DNA of 64,000 nucleotides from Halictus rubicundus (GCF_050948215.1 NW_027488782.1:124001-188000); one strand, 5' to 3'; positions 30,483 to 44,000 are shown, numbered from the stretch's first letter. Numbers and translations are program-made. The notes: generated by a model from the letters alone, not told the origin.

Positions 30483-32090
30483 TCCTATCCTCAATCCTAT
30501 CCTATCCTCTATCCTATCCTATCCTCTATCCTATCCTATCCTCTATCCTTTTCTATATTCTATCCTCTATACACTCCAATCCTCTATCCTATCCTATCCT
30601 CTCTCCTATCCACTATCGTATCCTATCCTCTATCCTATCCAATCTTCTATAATATCCTATCCTCTATCCTATCCTATCCTCTATCCTATCCCATCCTCTA
30701 TCCTAGCCTATCCTCTATCCTATCCTATCCTCTATCCTATCCTATCCTCTATCCTATCCTATCCTCTGTCCTATCCTATCCTCTATAATATCCTATCCTC
30801 TATCCTATCCTATCCCCTATCCTATCCTATCCTCTATCCTATCCTCTCCTCTATCCTATCCTATCCTCCATCCTATCCTATCCTCTATCCTATCCTATCC
30901 TCTATCCTATCCTATCCTATCCTCAATCCTATCCTATCCTCTATCCTATCCTATCCTCTATCCTATCCTATCCTCTATCCTTTTCTATATTCTATCCTCT
31001 ATACACTCCAATCCTCTATCCTATCCTATCCTCTCTCCTATCCACTATCGTATCCTATCCTCAAATCCAATCCAATCCTATATCCTATCCTCTATACACT
31101 CCAATCCTCTATCGACTCCTGTCCTCTATTCTATACAATCCCCTATCCTATCCTCTATCGTCTCCTATCCTCTATCCTATAATATCATCTATCCTATCCT
31201 ATCCTCTATCGTCTCCTATCTTCTATCCTATCCAATCCCCTATCCTATCCTCTATCCTATATTATCCACTATCCTATCCTATTCTCTAACCTATCGTATC
31301 AACTATCCTATCCTTTCCCCTATCCTACCCTCTATTCTATCCTCTATCCTATCCGCTATCCTAACCTATCATCTATCCTTTCCCATTCTCTATCCTATCC
31401 TCTATCCTATCCTATCCTCTATCCTATCCTGTCCTATCCTCTATCCTATCCAATCTTCTATAATATCCTATCCTCTATCCTATCCTATCCTCTATCCTAT
31501 CCCATCCTCTATAATAGCCTATCCTCTATCCTATCCAATCCTATATCCTATCCCATCCGCTATCCTATCCTATCCTCTATCCTATCCTATCCACTATCCT
31601 ATCCTATTCTCTAACCCATCGTCTCAACTATCCTATCCATTCCCCTATCCTATCCTCTATCCTATCCTATCCTCAATCCTATCCTATCCTCTATCCTATC
31701 CTATCCTCTATCCTATCCTATCCTCTATCCTATTCTATATTCTATCCGATCCTATCCGATCCTCTACCTTATCCTATCCTCTATCCTATCCTATCCTCAT
31801 TCCTATCCTATCCTCTATCCTATCCTATCCTCTGTCCTATCCACTATCGTATCCTATCCTCTACCCTATCCTATCCGCTATCCTATCCTATCCTCTATCC
31901 TATCCCACCCTCTATCCTATCCTATCCTCTGTCCTATCATATCCTCTATCCTATCCTATCCTCTATCCTATCCTATTCTCTAACCTATCGTCTCAACTAT
32001 CCTATCCATTCCCCTATCCTATCCTCTATCCTATCCTATCCTCAATCCTATCCTATCCTCTATCCTATCCTATCCTGTATCCTATCCTCT
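30483..32090 (+). repeat. 1,608-bp tandem unit, second copy
   Basis: This copy repeats 28,875-30,482 with almost no change. It includes the rare TCGACTCC site and the CTGTATCC site (30467 and 32076, 1,609 apart). A 1-bp insertion converts CTCTATCCAATCC to CTCAAATCCAATCC near 31,062, which accounts for the change from 1,608 to 1,609. The near identity points to a recent event. Confidence 0.9.
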
Positions 32091-32813
32091 ATCCTATCCT
32101 CTATCCTATCCTATCCTCTATCCTATCCTATCCTCTATCCTATCCTATCCTCTATCCTATCCTATCCTCTATCCTATCCTATCCTCTATCCTATCCTATC
32201 CTCTATCCTATCCTATCCTCTATCCTATTCTATATTCTATCCGATCCTATCCGATCCTCTATCTTATCCTATCCTCTATCCTATCCTATCCTCATTCCTA
32301 TCCTATCCTCTATCCTATCCTATCGTCTGTCCTATCCACTATCGTATCCTATCCTCTACCCTATCCTATCCGCTATCCTATCCTATCCTCTATCCTATCC
32401 TACCATCTATCCTATCCTATCCTCTATCCTATCCTATCCTCTACCCTATTCTATCCTCTATCCTATCATATCCTCTATCCTATCCTATCCTCTATCCAAT
32501 CCTATCCTCTATCCTATCCTATCCTCTATCCTATCCTATCCTCTATCGTCTTCTGTCCTCTATTCTATACAATCCCCTATCCTATCCTCTATCGTCTCCT
32601 ATCCTCTATCCTATAATATAATCTATCCTATCCTATCCTCTATCCTGTTCTATTCTCTATCCTATCCTCTATCCTATCCTATCCTCTATCGTCTCCTATC
32701 TTCTATCCTATCCAATCCCCCATCCTATCCTCTATCCTATATTATCCACTATCCTATCCTAATCTCTAACCTATCGTATCAACTATCCTATTCATTCCCC
32801 TATCCTATCCTCT

Positions 32814-32977
32814 GTTCTATCTTCTATCCTATCCTCTATCCTAACCTATCCTCCATCCTTTCCCATTCTCTATCCTATCCCCTATCCTATCCTCTGTTCT
32901 ATCTTCTATCCTATCCTCTATCCTAACCTATCCTCCATCCTTTCCCATTCTCTATCCTATCCTCTATCCTATCCTAT
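32814..32977 (+). repeat. 82-bp tandem doublet, duplicated copy
   Basis: This is the counterpart of 17,871-18,034, with 82 bp spacing and the same CTCCATCC variant. Confidence 0.88.
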
Positions 32978-34484
32978 CCTCTATCCTATATTATCCACTA
33001 TCCTATCCTATTCTCTAACCTATCGTATCAACTAACCTATCCATTCCCCTATCCTATCCTCTGTTCTATCTTGTATCCTATCCTCTATCCTAACCTATCC
33101 TCTATCCTTTCCCATTCTCTATCCTATCCTCTATCCTATCCTATCCTCTATAATATCCTATCCTCTATCCTATCCTATCCTCTATCCTATCCTATCCTCT
33201 ATCCTATCCTATCCTCTATCCTATCCTATCCTCTATCCTATCCTATCCTCTATCCAATCCTATCCTCTATCCTATCCTATCCTCTATCCTATCCTATCCT
33301 CTATCCTAACCTATCCTCTATCCTATCCTATCCTCTGTCCTATCCTATCCTCTATAATATCCTATCCTCTATCCTATCCTATCCTCTATCCTATTCTATA
33401 TTCTATCCGATCCTATCCGATCCTCTACCTTATCCTATCCTCTATCCTATCCTATCCTCATTCCTATCCTATCCTCTATCCTATCCTATCCTCTGTCCTA
33501 TCCACTATCGTATCCTATCCTCTACCCTATCCTATCCGCTATCCTATCCTATCCTCTATCCTATCCTACCCTCTATCCTATCCTATCCTCTGTCCTATCA
33601 TATCCTCTGTCCTATCCTATCCTCTATCCTATCCTATTCTCTAACCTATCGTCTCAACTATCCTATCCTCTATCCTATCCTATCCTCAATCCTATCCTAT
33701 CCTCTATCCTATCCTCTATCCTATCCTCTATCCTATCCTCTATCCTATCCTATCCTCTATCCTATCCTATCCTCTATCCTATCCTATCCTCTATCCTATT
33801 CTATATTCTATCCGATCCTATCCGATCCTCTATCTTATCCTATCCTCTATCCTATCCTATCCTCATTCCTATCCTATCCTCTATCCTATCCTATCCTCTG
33901 TCCTATCCACTATCGTATCCTATCCTTTACCCTATCCTATCCGCTATCCTATCCTATCCTCTATCCTATCCTACCATCTATCCTATCCTTTCATATCCTC
34001 TATCCTATCCTATCCTCTATCCTATCCTATCCTCTATCCTATCCTATCCTATCCTCTATCCTATCCTATCCTCATTCCTATCCTATCCTCTACCCTATTC
34101 TATCCTCTATCCTATCATATCCTCTATCCTATCCTATCCTCTATCCAATCCTATCCTCTATCCTATCCTATCCTCTATCCTATCCTATCCTATCCTCTAT
34201 CCTATCCTATCCTCTATCGTCTTCTGTCCTCTATTCTATACAATCCCCTATCCTATCCTCTATCGTCTCCTATCCTCTATCCTATAATATCATCTATCCT
34301 ATCCTATCCTCTATCCTGTTCTATTCTCTATCCTATCCTCTATCCTATCCTATCCTCTATCGTCTCCTATCTTCTATCCTATCCAATCCCCTATCCTATC
34401 CTCTATCCTATATTATCCACTATCCTATCCTATTCTCTAACCTATCGTATCAACTATCCTATTCATTCCCCTATCCTATCCTCT

Positions 34485-35105
34485 GTTCTATCTTCTATCC
34501 TATCCTCTATCCTAACCTATCCTCTATCCTTTCCCATTCTCTATCCTATCCTCTATCCTATCCTATCCTCTATCCTATCCTATCCTATCCTCTATCCTAT
34601 CCAATCTTCTATAATATCCTATCCTCTATCGTCTCCTATCTTCTATCCTATCCAATCCCCTATCCTATCCTCTATCCTATATTATCCACTATCCTATCCT
34701 ATTCTCTAACCTATCGTATCAACTAACCTATCCATTCCCCTATCCTATCCTCTGTTCTATCTTGTATCCTATCCTCTATCCTAACCTATCCTCTATCCTT
34801 TCCCATTCTCTATCCTATCCTCTATCCTATCCTATCCTCTATCCTATCCTATCCTATCCTCTATCCTATCCAATCTTCTATAATATCCTATCCTCTATCG
34901 TCTCCTATCTTCTATCCTATCCAATCCCCTATCCTATCCTCTATCCTATATTATCCACTATCCTATCCTATTCTCTAACCTATCGTATCAACTAACCTAT
35001 CCATTCCCCTATCCTATCCTCTGTTCTATCTTGTATCCTATCCTCTATCCTAACCTATCCTCTATCCTTTCCCATTCTCTATCCTATCCTCTATCCTATC
35101 CTATC
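34485..35105 (+). repeat. 269-bp tandem trimer
   Basis: GTTCTATCTT occurs at 34485, 34754 and 35023, exactly 269 bp apart. Each is followed by CTAACCTATCC, TTTCCCATTCTC, CCAATCTTCTATAATATCC and the TATATTATCCAC/CGTATCAAC part. The third unit is cut short near 35,105 by CTATAATATCC. Elsewhere in block A the same unit occurs as a dimer, for example 2567/2836. The second and third units carry CTTGTATCC where the first has CTTCTATCC. Confidence 0.88.
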
Positions 35106-35761
35106 CTCTATAATATCCTATCCTCTATCCTATCCTATCCTCTATCCTATCCTATCCTCTATCCTATCCTATCCTCTATCCTATCCTATCCTCTATCCAA
35201 TCCTATCCTCTATCCTATCCTATCCTCTATCCTATCCTATCCTCTATCCTAACCTATCCTCTATCCTATCCTATCCTCTATCCTATCCTATCCTCTATAA
35301 TATCCTATCCTCTATCCTATCCTATCCCCCATCCTATCCTATCCTCTATCCTATCCTCTCCTCTATCCTATCCTATCCTCCATCCTATCCTATCCTCTAT
35401 CCTATCCTATCCTCTATCCTATCCTATCCTATCCTATCCTCAATCCTATCCTATCCTCTATCCTATCCTATCCTCTATCCTATCCTGTCATCTATCCTAT
35501 CCTATCCTCTATCCTATTCTATATTCTATCCTCTATACACTCCAATCCTCTATCCTATCCTATCCTCTCTCCTATCCACTATCGTATCCTATCCTCTATC
35601 CTATCCAATCCTATATCCTATCCTCTATACACTCCAATCCTCTATCGTCTCCTGTCCTCTATTCTATACAATCCCCTATCCTATCCTCTATCGTCTCCTA
35701 TCCTCTATCCTATCCTATCCTCTATCCTATCCTATCCTCTATCCTATCCTATCCTATCCTA

Positions 35762-36197
35762 TCCTCTATCCTATCCAATCTTCTATAATATCCTATCCTC
35801 TATCCTATACTATCCTCTGTCCTATCCACTATCGTATCCTATCCTCTACCCTATCCTATCCGCTATCCTAACCTATCCTCTATCCTTTCCCATTCTCTAT
35901 CCTATCCTCTATCCTATCCTATCCTCTATAATATCCTATCCTCTATCCTATCCTATCCTCTATCCTATCCTATCCTCTAACCTATCCTATCCTCTATCCT
36001 ATCCTATCCTCTATCCTATCCTATCCTATCCTATCCTCTATCCTATCCAATCTTCTATAATATCCTATCCTCTATCCTATCCTATCCTCTGTCCTATCCA
36101 CTATCGTATCCTATCCTCTACCCTATCCTATCCGCTATCCTATCCTATCCTCTATCCTATCCTATCCTCTATCCTATCTTATCCTCTATCCTATCCT
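35762..36197 (+). repeat. Segment shared with 18,645-19,080
   Basis: Counterpart at offset 17,117. After CCTATCTTATCC it passes into CTGTTCTATTCTC cassette sequence, whereas the left copy continues with plain 17-mers. Confidence 0.82.
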
Positions 36198-39044
36198 ATC
36201 CTCTATCCTGTTCTATTCTCTATCCTATCCTCTATCCTATCCTATCCTCTATCGTCTCCTATCTTCTATCCTATCCAATCCCCTATCCTATCCTCTAACC
36301 TATACTATCCACTATCCTATCCTATTCTCTAACCTATCGTATCAACTATCCTATTCATTCCCCTATCCTATCCTCTGTTCTATCTTCTATCCTATCCTCT
36401 ATCCTATCCTATCCGCTATCCTATCCTATCCTCTGTCCTATCCACTATCGTATCCTATCCTCTATCCTATCCAATCCTATATCCTATCCTCATTCCTATC
36501 CTATCCTCTATCCTATCCTATCCTCTGTCCTATCCACTACCGTATCCTATCCTCTATCCTATCCAATCATATATCCTATCCTCTATACACTCCAATCCTC
36601 TATCCTAAACTGTCCTCTATCCTATCCTATCCTCTATCCTATCCTATCCTATCCTCTATAATATCCTATCCTCCATCCTATCCTATCCTCTATCCTATCC
36701 TGTCCTCTATCCTATCCTATCCTCTATCCTAACCTATCCTCTATCCTATCCTATCCTCTATCCTATCCTATCCTCTATCCTATCCTATCCTCTGTCCTAT
36801 CCTATCCTCTATAATATCCTATCCCCTATCCTATCCTATCCTCTATCCTATCCTATCCTCTATCCTATCCTCTCCTCTATCCTATCCTATCCTCCATCCT
36901 ATCCTATCCTCAATCCTATCCTATCCTCTATCCTATCCTATCCTCTATCCTATCCTATCCTCTATCCTATCCTATCCTCTATCCTATCCTGTCCTCTATC
37001 CTATCCTATCCTCTATCCTATCCTATCCTCTATCCTATCCTATCCTCTATCCTATCCTATCCTCTATCCTATTCTATATTCTATCCGATCCTATCCGATC
37101 CTCTATCTTATCCTATCCTCTATCCTATCCTATCCTCATTCCTATCCTATCCTCTATCCTATCATATCCTCTATCCTATCCTATCCTCTATCCTATCCTA
37201 TCCTCTATCCTATCCTATCCTATCCTCTATCCTATCCTATCGTCATTCCTATCCTATCCTCTACCCTATTCTATCCTCTATCCTATCATATCCTCGACCC
37301 TATCCTATCCTCTATCCAATCCTATCCTCTATCCTATCCTATCCTCTATCCTATCCTATCCTATCCTCTATCCTATCCTATCCTCTATCGTCTTCTGTCC
37401 TCTATTCTATACAATCCCCTATCCTATCCTCTATCCTATAATATCATCTATCCTATCCTATCCTCTATCCTGTTCTATTCTCTATCCTATCCTCTATCCT
37501 ATCCTATCCTCTATCGTCTCCTATCTTCTATCCTATCCAATCCCCTATCCTATCCTCTATCCTATATTATCCACTATCCTATCCTATTCTCTAACCTATC
37601 GTATCAACTAACCTATCCATTCCCCTATCCAATCCTCTGTTCTATCTTCTATCCTATCCTCTATCCTAACCTATCCTCTATCCTTTCCCATTCTCTATCC
37701 TATCCTCTATCCTATCCTATCCTCTATAATATCCTATCCTCATTCCTATCCTATCCTCTACCCTATTCTATCCTCTATCCTATCATATCCTCTATCCTAT
37801 CCTATCCTCTATCCAATCCTATCCTCTATCCTATCCTATCCTCTATCCTATCCTATCCTATCCTCTATCATTATCCTATCCTCAATCGTCTTCTGTCCTC
37901 TATTCTATACAATCCCCTATCCTATCCTCCATCGTCTCCTATCCTCTATCCTATAATATCATCTATCCTATCCTATCCTCTATCCTGTTCTATTCTCTAT
38001 CCTATCCTCTATCCTATCCTATCCTCTATCGTCTCCTACCTTCTATCCTATCCAATCACATATCCTATCCTCTATCCTATATTATCCACTATCCTATCCT
38101 ATTCTCTAACCTATCGTATCAACTATCCTATTCATTCCCCTATCCTATCCTCTGTTCTATCTTCTATCCTATCCTCTATCCTAACCTATCCTCTATCCTT
38201 TCCCATTCTCTATCCTATCCTCTATCCTATCCTATCCTCTATCCTATCCTATCCTATCTTCTATTTTATCCAATCTTCTATAATATCCTATCCTCTATCC
38301 TATCCTATCCTCTATCCTATCCTATCCTCTATCCTAGCCTATCCTCTATCCTATCCTATCCTCTATCCTATTCTATATTCTATCCGATCCTATCCGATCC
38401 TCTATCTTATCCTATTCTCTATCCTATCCTATCCTCATTCCTATCCTATCCTATCCTCTGTCCTATCCACTATCGTATCCTATCCTCTATCCTATCCAAT
38501 CCTATATCCTATCCTCTATACACTCCAATCCTCTATCCTATCCTATCCTCTCTCCTATCCACTATCGTATCCTATCCTCTATCCTATCCAATCCCATATC
38601 CTATCCTCTATACACTCCAATCCTCTATCCTATCCTGTCCTCTATCGTATCCTATCCTCTATCCTATCCTATCCTATCCTCTATAATATCCTATCCTCTA
38701 TCCTATCCTATCCTCCATCCTATCCTATCCTCTATCCTATCCTATCCTATCCTCTATCCTATCCTATCCTCTATCTTATCCTATCCTCTATCCTATCCTA
38801 TCCTCTATCCTATCCTATCCTCAATCCTATCCTATCCTCTATCCTATCCTATCCTCTATCCTATCCTCTATCCTATCCTATCCTCTATCCTATCCTATCC
38901 TCTATCCTATCCTATCCTCTATCCTATCCTATCCTCTATCCTATCCTCTATACACTCCACTCCTCTATCCTATCCTGTCCTCTATCCTATCCTATCCTCT
39001 ATCCTATCCTCTCCTCTATCCTATCCTATCCTCCATCCTATCCT

Positions 39045-41138
39045 ATGCTCTATCCCATCCTATCCTCTATCCTATCCTATCCTCTATCCTATCCTATCCT
39101 CTGTCCTATCCTATCCTCTATAATATCCTATCCTCTATACTATCCTATCCTCTATCCTATGCTATCCTCTATCCTATCCTCTCCTCTATCCTATCCTATC
39201 CTCGATCCTATCCTATCCTCTATCCTATCCTATCCTATCCTCTATCCTATCCTATCCTCTATCCTATCCTATACTCCATCCTATCCAATCCTATATCCTA
39301 TCCTATCCGCTATCCTATCCTATCCTCTATCCTATCCTATTCTCTATCCTATCCAATCCTCTATCCTATCCCCTATCCTATCCTCTATCCTGTCCTCTAT
39401 CCTATCCTCTATCCTATCCTATCCTCAATCCTATCCTATCCTCTATCCTAAACTATCCTCTATCCTATCCTATCCTCTATCCTATCCTATCCTCTATCCT
39501 ATCCTATCCTCTATCCTATTCTATATTCTATCTGATCGTATCCGATCCTCTATCTTATCCTATCCTCTATCCTATCCTATCCTCTGTCCTATCCTATCCT
39601 CTATAATATCCTATCCTCAATCCTATCCTATACTCTATCCTATCCTATCCTCTATCCTCTATCCTATCCTCTATCCTATCCTATCCTCTATCCTATCCTA
39701 TCCTCTATCCTATCCTATCCTCTATCCTATTCTATATTCTATCCGATCGTATCCGATCCTCTATCTTATCCTATCCTCTATCCTATCCTATCCTCATTCC
39801 TATCCTATCCTCTATCATATCCTATCCTCTATCCTATTCTATACTCTACCCTATCCTATCCGCTATCCTATCCTATCCTCTATCCTATCCTACCCTCTAT
39901 CCTATCCTCTATCCTATCCTATCCTCTATCCTATCCTATCCTCTATCCTACCCTATCCTCTATCCTATCCTATCCTCTATCCTATCCTATCCTCCATCCT
40001 ATTCTATATTCTATCCGATCCTATCCTCTGTCCTATCCACTATCGTATCCTATCCTCTATCCTAGACAATCCTATATCCTATCCTCTATACACCCCAATC
40101 CTCTATCATATCCTATCCTCTATCCTATTCTATACTCTACCCTATCCTATCCGCTATCCTATCCTATCCTCTATCCTATCCTACCCTCTATCCTATCCTA
40201 TCCTCTATCCTATCATATCCTCTATCCTATCCTATCCTCTATCCTATCCTATCCTCTATCCTATCCTATCCTCTATCCTATCCTATCCTATCCTCTATCC
40301 TATCCTATCCTCTATCCTATCCTATCCTCTATCCTATCCTATCCTATCCTCTATCCTATCCTATCCTCTATCGTCTCCCGTCCTCTATTCTATACAATCC
40401 CCTATCCTATCCTCTATCGTCTCCTATCCTCTATCCTATAATATCATCTATCCTATCCTATCCTCTATCCTATCCTACCCTCTACCCTATCCTATCCTCT
40501 ATCCTATCATATCCTCTATCCTATCCTGTCCTCTATCCTATCCTATCCTCTATCCTATCCTATCCTATCCTCTATCCTATCCCATCCTCTATCCTATCCT
40601 ATCCTCTATCCTAACCTATCCTCTATCCTATCCTATCCTCTATCCTATCCTATCCTCTATCCTATCCTATCCTCTGTCCTATCCTATCCTCTATAATATC
40701 CTATCCTCTATCCTATCCTACCGTCTATCCTATCCTATCCTCTATCCTATCCTCTCCTCTCCTCTATCCTATCCTATCCTCCATCCTATCCTATCCTCTA
40801 TCCTATCCTATCCTCTATCCTATCCTATCCTATCCTCAATCCTATCCTATCCTCTATCCTATCCTATCCTATCCTCTATCCTATCCTATCCTCTATCCTA
40901 TTCTATATTCTATCCTCTATACACTCCAATCCTCTATCCTATCCTATCCTCTCTCCTATCCACTATCGTATCCTATCCTCTATCCTATCCTGTCCTCTAT
41001 CCTATCATATCCTCTATCCTATCCTCTACTCTATCCTATCCTATCCTCCATCCTATCCTATACTCTATCCCATCCTATCCTCTATCCTATCCTATCCTCT
41101 ATCCTATCCTATCCTCTTTCCTATCCTATCCTCTATAA
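39045..41138 (+). other. Longest open frame (697 codons), repeat-derived, not a gene
   Basis: This frame begins at an ATG made by a C-to-G change (CTATGCTC) and stays open only because the repeat has no stop in any forward frame. The translation is a 17-residue cycle, ILSSILSYPLSYPILYP, using almost only I, L, S, Y and P. There is no domain, signal peptide or charged segment. It ends where the variant CTATAATATCC supplies TAA. Similar frames elsewhere mostly start at TTG in CTTGTATCC (2844, 7077, 9374, 12454, 18128, 23760, 25839 and 33071), so they are copies of one variant. I infer that none of these is translated. Confidence 0.85.
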
Positions 41139-41973
41139 TATCCTATCCTCTATCCTATCCTATCCTCTATCCTATCCTATCCTCTATCCTATCCTCTCCT
41201 CTATCCTATCCTATCCTCCATCCTATCCTATCCTCTATCCTATCCTATCCTCTATCCTATCCTATCCTATCCTCTATCCTATCCTATCCTATCCTATCCT
41301 ATCCTCTATCCTATCCTATCCTCTATCCTATCCTATCCTCTATCCTATCCTATACTCCATCCTATCCAATCCTATATCCTACCCTATCCGCCATCCTATC
41401 CAATCCTCTATCCTATCCCCTATCCTATCCTCTATCCTATGCTCTATCCTATCCTCTATCCTATCCTATCCTCAATCCTATCCTATCCTCTATCCTATCC
41501 TATCCTCTATCCTATCCTATCCACTATCCTATTCTATATTCTATCCGATCGTATCCGATCCTCTATCTTATCCTATCCTCTATCCTATCCTATCCTCATT
41601 CCTATCCTATCCTCTATCATATCCTATCCTCTATCCTATTCTATACTCTACCCTGTCCTATCCGCTATCCTATCCTATCCTCTATCCTATCCTACCCTCT
41701 ATCCTATCCTATCCTCTATCCTATCCTATCCTCTATCCTATCCTATCCTCTATCCTATCCTATCCTCTATCCTATTCTATACTCCACCCTATCCTATCCG
41801 CTATCCTATCCTATCCTCTATCCTATCCTACCCTCTATCCTATCCTATCCTCTATCCTATCATATCCTCTATCCTATCCTATCCTCTATCCTATCCTATC
41901 CTCTATCCTATCCTATCCTATCCTCTATCCCATCCCATCCTCTATCCTATCCTATCCTCTATCCTATCCTATC
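40475..41973 (+). repeat. 1,499-bp tandem unit, copy 1 (block B)
   Basis: Paired with the next unit by CCCATCC (40581 to 42080), CCGTCTATCC (40721 to 42220), TATACTCCAT (41351 to 42850) and GATCGTATCCG (41547 to 43046), all 1,499 bp apart. ACACTCCAAT (40921 to 42415) is 1,494 apart because of a 5 bp (one pentamer) difference. Confidence 0.9.
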
Positions 41974-43240
41974 CTCTATCCTATCCTATCCTATCCTCTA
42001 TCCTATCCTATCCTCTACCCTATCCTATCCTCTATCCTATCATATCCTCTATCCTATCCTATCCTATCCTCTATCCTATCCCATCCTCTATCCTATCCTA
42101 TCCTCTATCCTAACCTATCCTCTATCCTATCCTATCCTCTATCCTATCCTATCCTCTATCCTATCCTATCCTCTGTCCTATCCTATCCTCTATAATATCC
42201 TATCCTCTATCCTATCCTACCGTCTATCCTATCCTATCCTCTATCCTATCCTCTCCTCTCCTCTATCCTATCCTATCCTCCATCCTATCCTATCCTCTAT
42301 CCTATCCTATCCTCTATCCTATCCTATCCTATCCTCAATCCTATCCTATCCTCTATCCTATCCTATCCTCTATCCTATCCTATCCTCTATCCTATTCTAT
42401 ATTCTATCCTCTATACACTCCAATCCTCTATCCTATCCTATCCTCTCTCCTATCCACTATCGTATCCTATCCTCTATCCTATCCTGTCCTCTATCCTATC
42501 ATATCCTCTATCCTATCCTCTACTCTATCCTATCCTATCCTCCATCCTATCCTATACTCTATCCCATCCTATCCTCTATCCTATCCTATCCTCTATCCTA
42601 TCCTATCCTCTTTCCTATCCTATCCTCTATAATATCCTATCCTCTATCCTATCCTATCCTCTATCCTATCCTATCCTCTATCCTATCCTCTCCTCTATCC
42701 TATCCTATCCTCCATCCTATCCTATCCTCTATCCTATCCTATCCTCTATCCTATCCTATCCTATCCTCTATCCTATCCTATCCTATCCTATCCTATCCTA
42801 TCCTCTATCCTATCCTATCCTCTATCCTATCCTATCCTCTATCCTATCCTATACTCCATCCTATCAAATCCTATATCCTACCCTATCCGCCATCCTATCC
42901 AATCCTCTATCCTATCCCCTATCCTATCCTCTATCCTATCCTCTATCCTATCCTCTATCCTATCCTATCCTCAATCCTATCCTATCCTCTATCCTATCCT
43001 ATCCTCTATCCTATCCTATCCACTATCCTATTCTATATTCTATCCGATCGTATCCGATCCTCTATCTTATCCTATCCTCTATCCTATCCTATCCTCATTC
43101 CTATCCTATCCTCTATCATATCCTATCCTCTATCCTATTCTATACTCTACCCTGTCCTATCCGCTATCCTATCCTATCCTCTATCCTATCCTACCCTCTA
43201 TCCTATCCTATCCTCTATCCTATCCTATCCTCTATCCTAT
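41974..43240 (+). repeat. 1,499-bp tandem unit, copy 2 (block B, 3' part replaced)
   Basis: Same variant order as copy 1, but one CCAATCC has become CAAATCC near 42,863. Near 43,240 it is joined to a third, shortened unit, so copy 2 is not full length before the next one starts. Confidence 0.87.
42768..42804 (+). repeat. Seven-pentamer run (37 bp)
   Basis: Seven CTATC pentamers in a row before the closing CT, among the longest pure runs I found. An equal run is at 43,460-43,496 in the next unit, and a six-pentamer version (32 bp) is at 41,274-41,305 in the previous unit. This looks like stepwise growth by one pentamer. Confidence 0.9.
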
Positions 43241-44000
43241 CCTATCCTCTATCCTATTCTATATTCTATCCTCTATACACTCCAATCCTCTATCCTATCC
43301 TATCCTCTCTCCTATCCACTATCGTATCCTATCCTCTATCCTATCCTGTCCTCTATCCTATCATATCCTCTATCCTATCCTCTCCTCTATCCTATCCTAT
43401 CCTCCATCCTATCCTATCCTCTATCCTATCCTATCCTCTATCCTATCCTATCCTATCCTCTATCCTATCCTATCCTATCCTATCCTATCCTATCCTCTAT
43501 CCTATCCTATCCTCTATCCTATCCTATCCTCTATCCTATCCTATCCTCTATCCTATCCTATACTCCATCCTATCCAATCCTATATCCTACCCTATCCGCC
43601 ATCCTATCCAATCCTCTATCCTATCCCCTATCCTATCCTCTATCCTATCCTCTATCCTATCCTCTATCCTATCCTATCCTCAATCCTATCCTATCCTCTA
43701 TCCTATCCTATCCTCTATCCTATCCTATCCACTATCCTATTCTATATTCTATCCGATCGTATCCGATCCTCTATCTTATCCTATCCTCTATCCTATCCTA
43801 TCCTCATTCCTATCCTATCCTCTATGATATCCTATCCTCTATCCTATTCTATACTCTACCCTGTCCTATCCGCTATCCTATCCTATCCTCTATCCTATCC
43901 TACCCTCTATCCTATCCTATCCTCTATCCTATCATATCCTCTATCCTATCCTATCCTCTATCCTATCCTATCCTATCCTCTATCCTATCCTATCCTCTAT
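43241..44000 (+). repeat. 709-bp shortened unit (block B)
   Basis: TATACTCCAT (42850 to 43559) and GATCGTATCCG (43046 to 43755) are 709 bp apart. ACACTCCAAT (42415 to 43277) is 862 apart, showing an internal loss of 153 bp between those markers. CTATGATATCC at 43,821 replaces CTATCATATCC of the earlier units. Confidence 0.85.

Larger units (their letters stand above)
23161..33745 (+). repeat. 10-kb duplicated segment, copy 2
   Basis: This is the second copy of 8,775-18,650, separated from it by about 4.5 kb of related satellite. It jumps from the equivalent of 10,155 straight to the equivalent of 11,081, where CTCTATAAAATCC at 24541 matches 11081. It lost 34 bp (two 17-mers) near 26,970 and 85 bp (five 17-mers) near 27,732. 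It gained 1,608 bp at 30,483-32,090. Near 33,480-33,630 it has 148 bp (8x17+12) absent from copy 1. It then continues into a further block with its own cassette at 34219. Confidence 0.87.
1..38400 (+). repeat. Block A: satellite subfamily with TTTCCCATTCTC cassette
   Basis: This block is marked by a recurrent variant-rich cassette, described separately at 8,831. The cassette start (GTCTTCTG) is found at 2347, 6534, 8831, 11911, 13524, 17605, 19283 (as GTCGTCTG), 20914, 22009, 23217, 25296, 26909, 32548, 34219, 37390 and 37888. Between cassettes lie runs of plain 17-mers with scattered variants (CTATAATATCC, CTATACAATCC, CTGTCC, CCGCTATCC, CTCATTCC). The last TTTCCCATTCTC is near 38,200. The right boundary is set where this marker stops and the GATCGTATCCG variant of block B takes over, so it is approximate. 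Confidence 0.8.
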
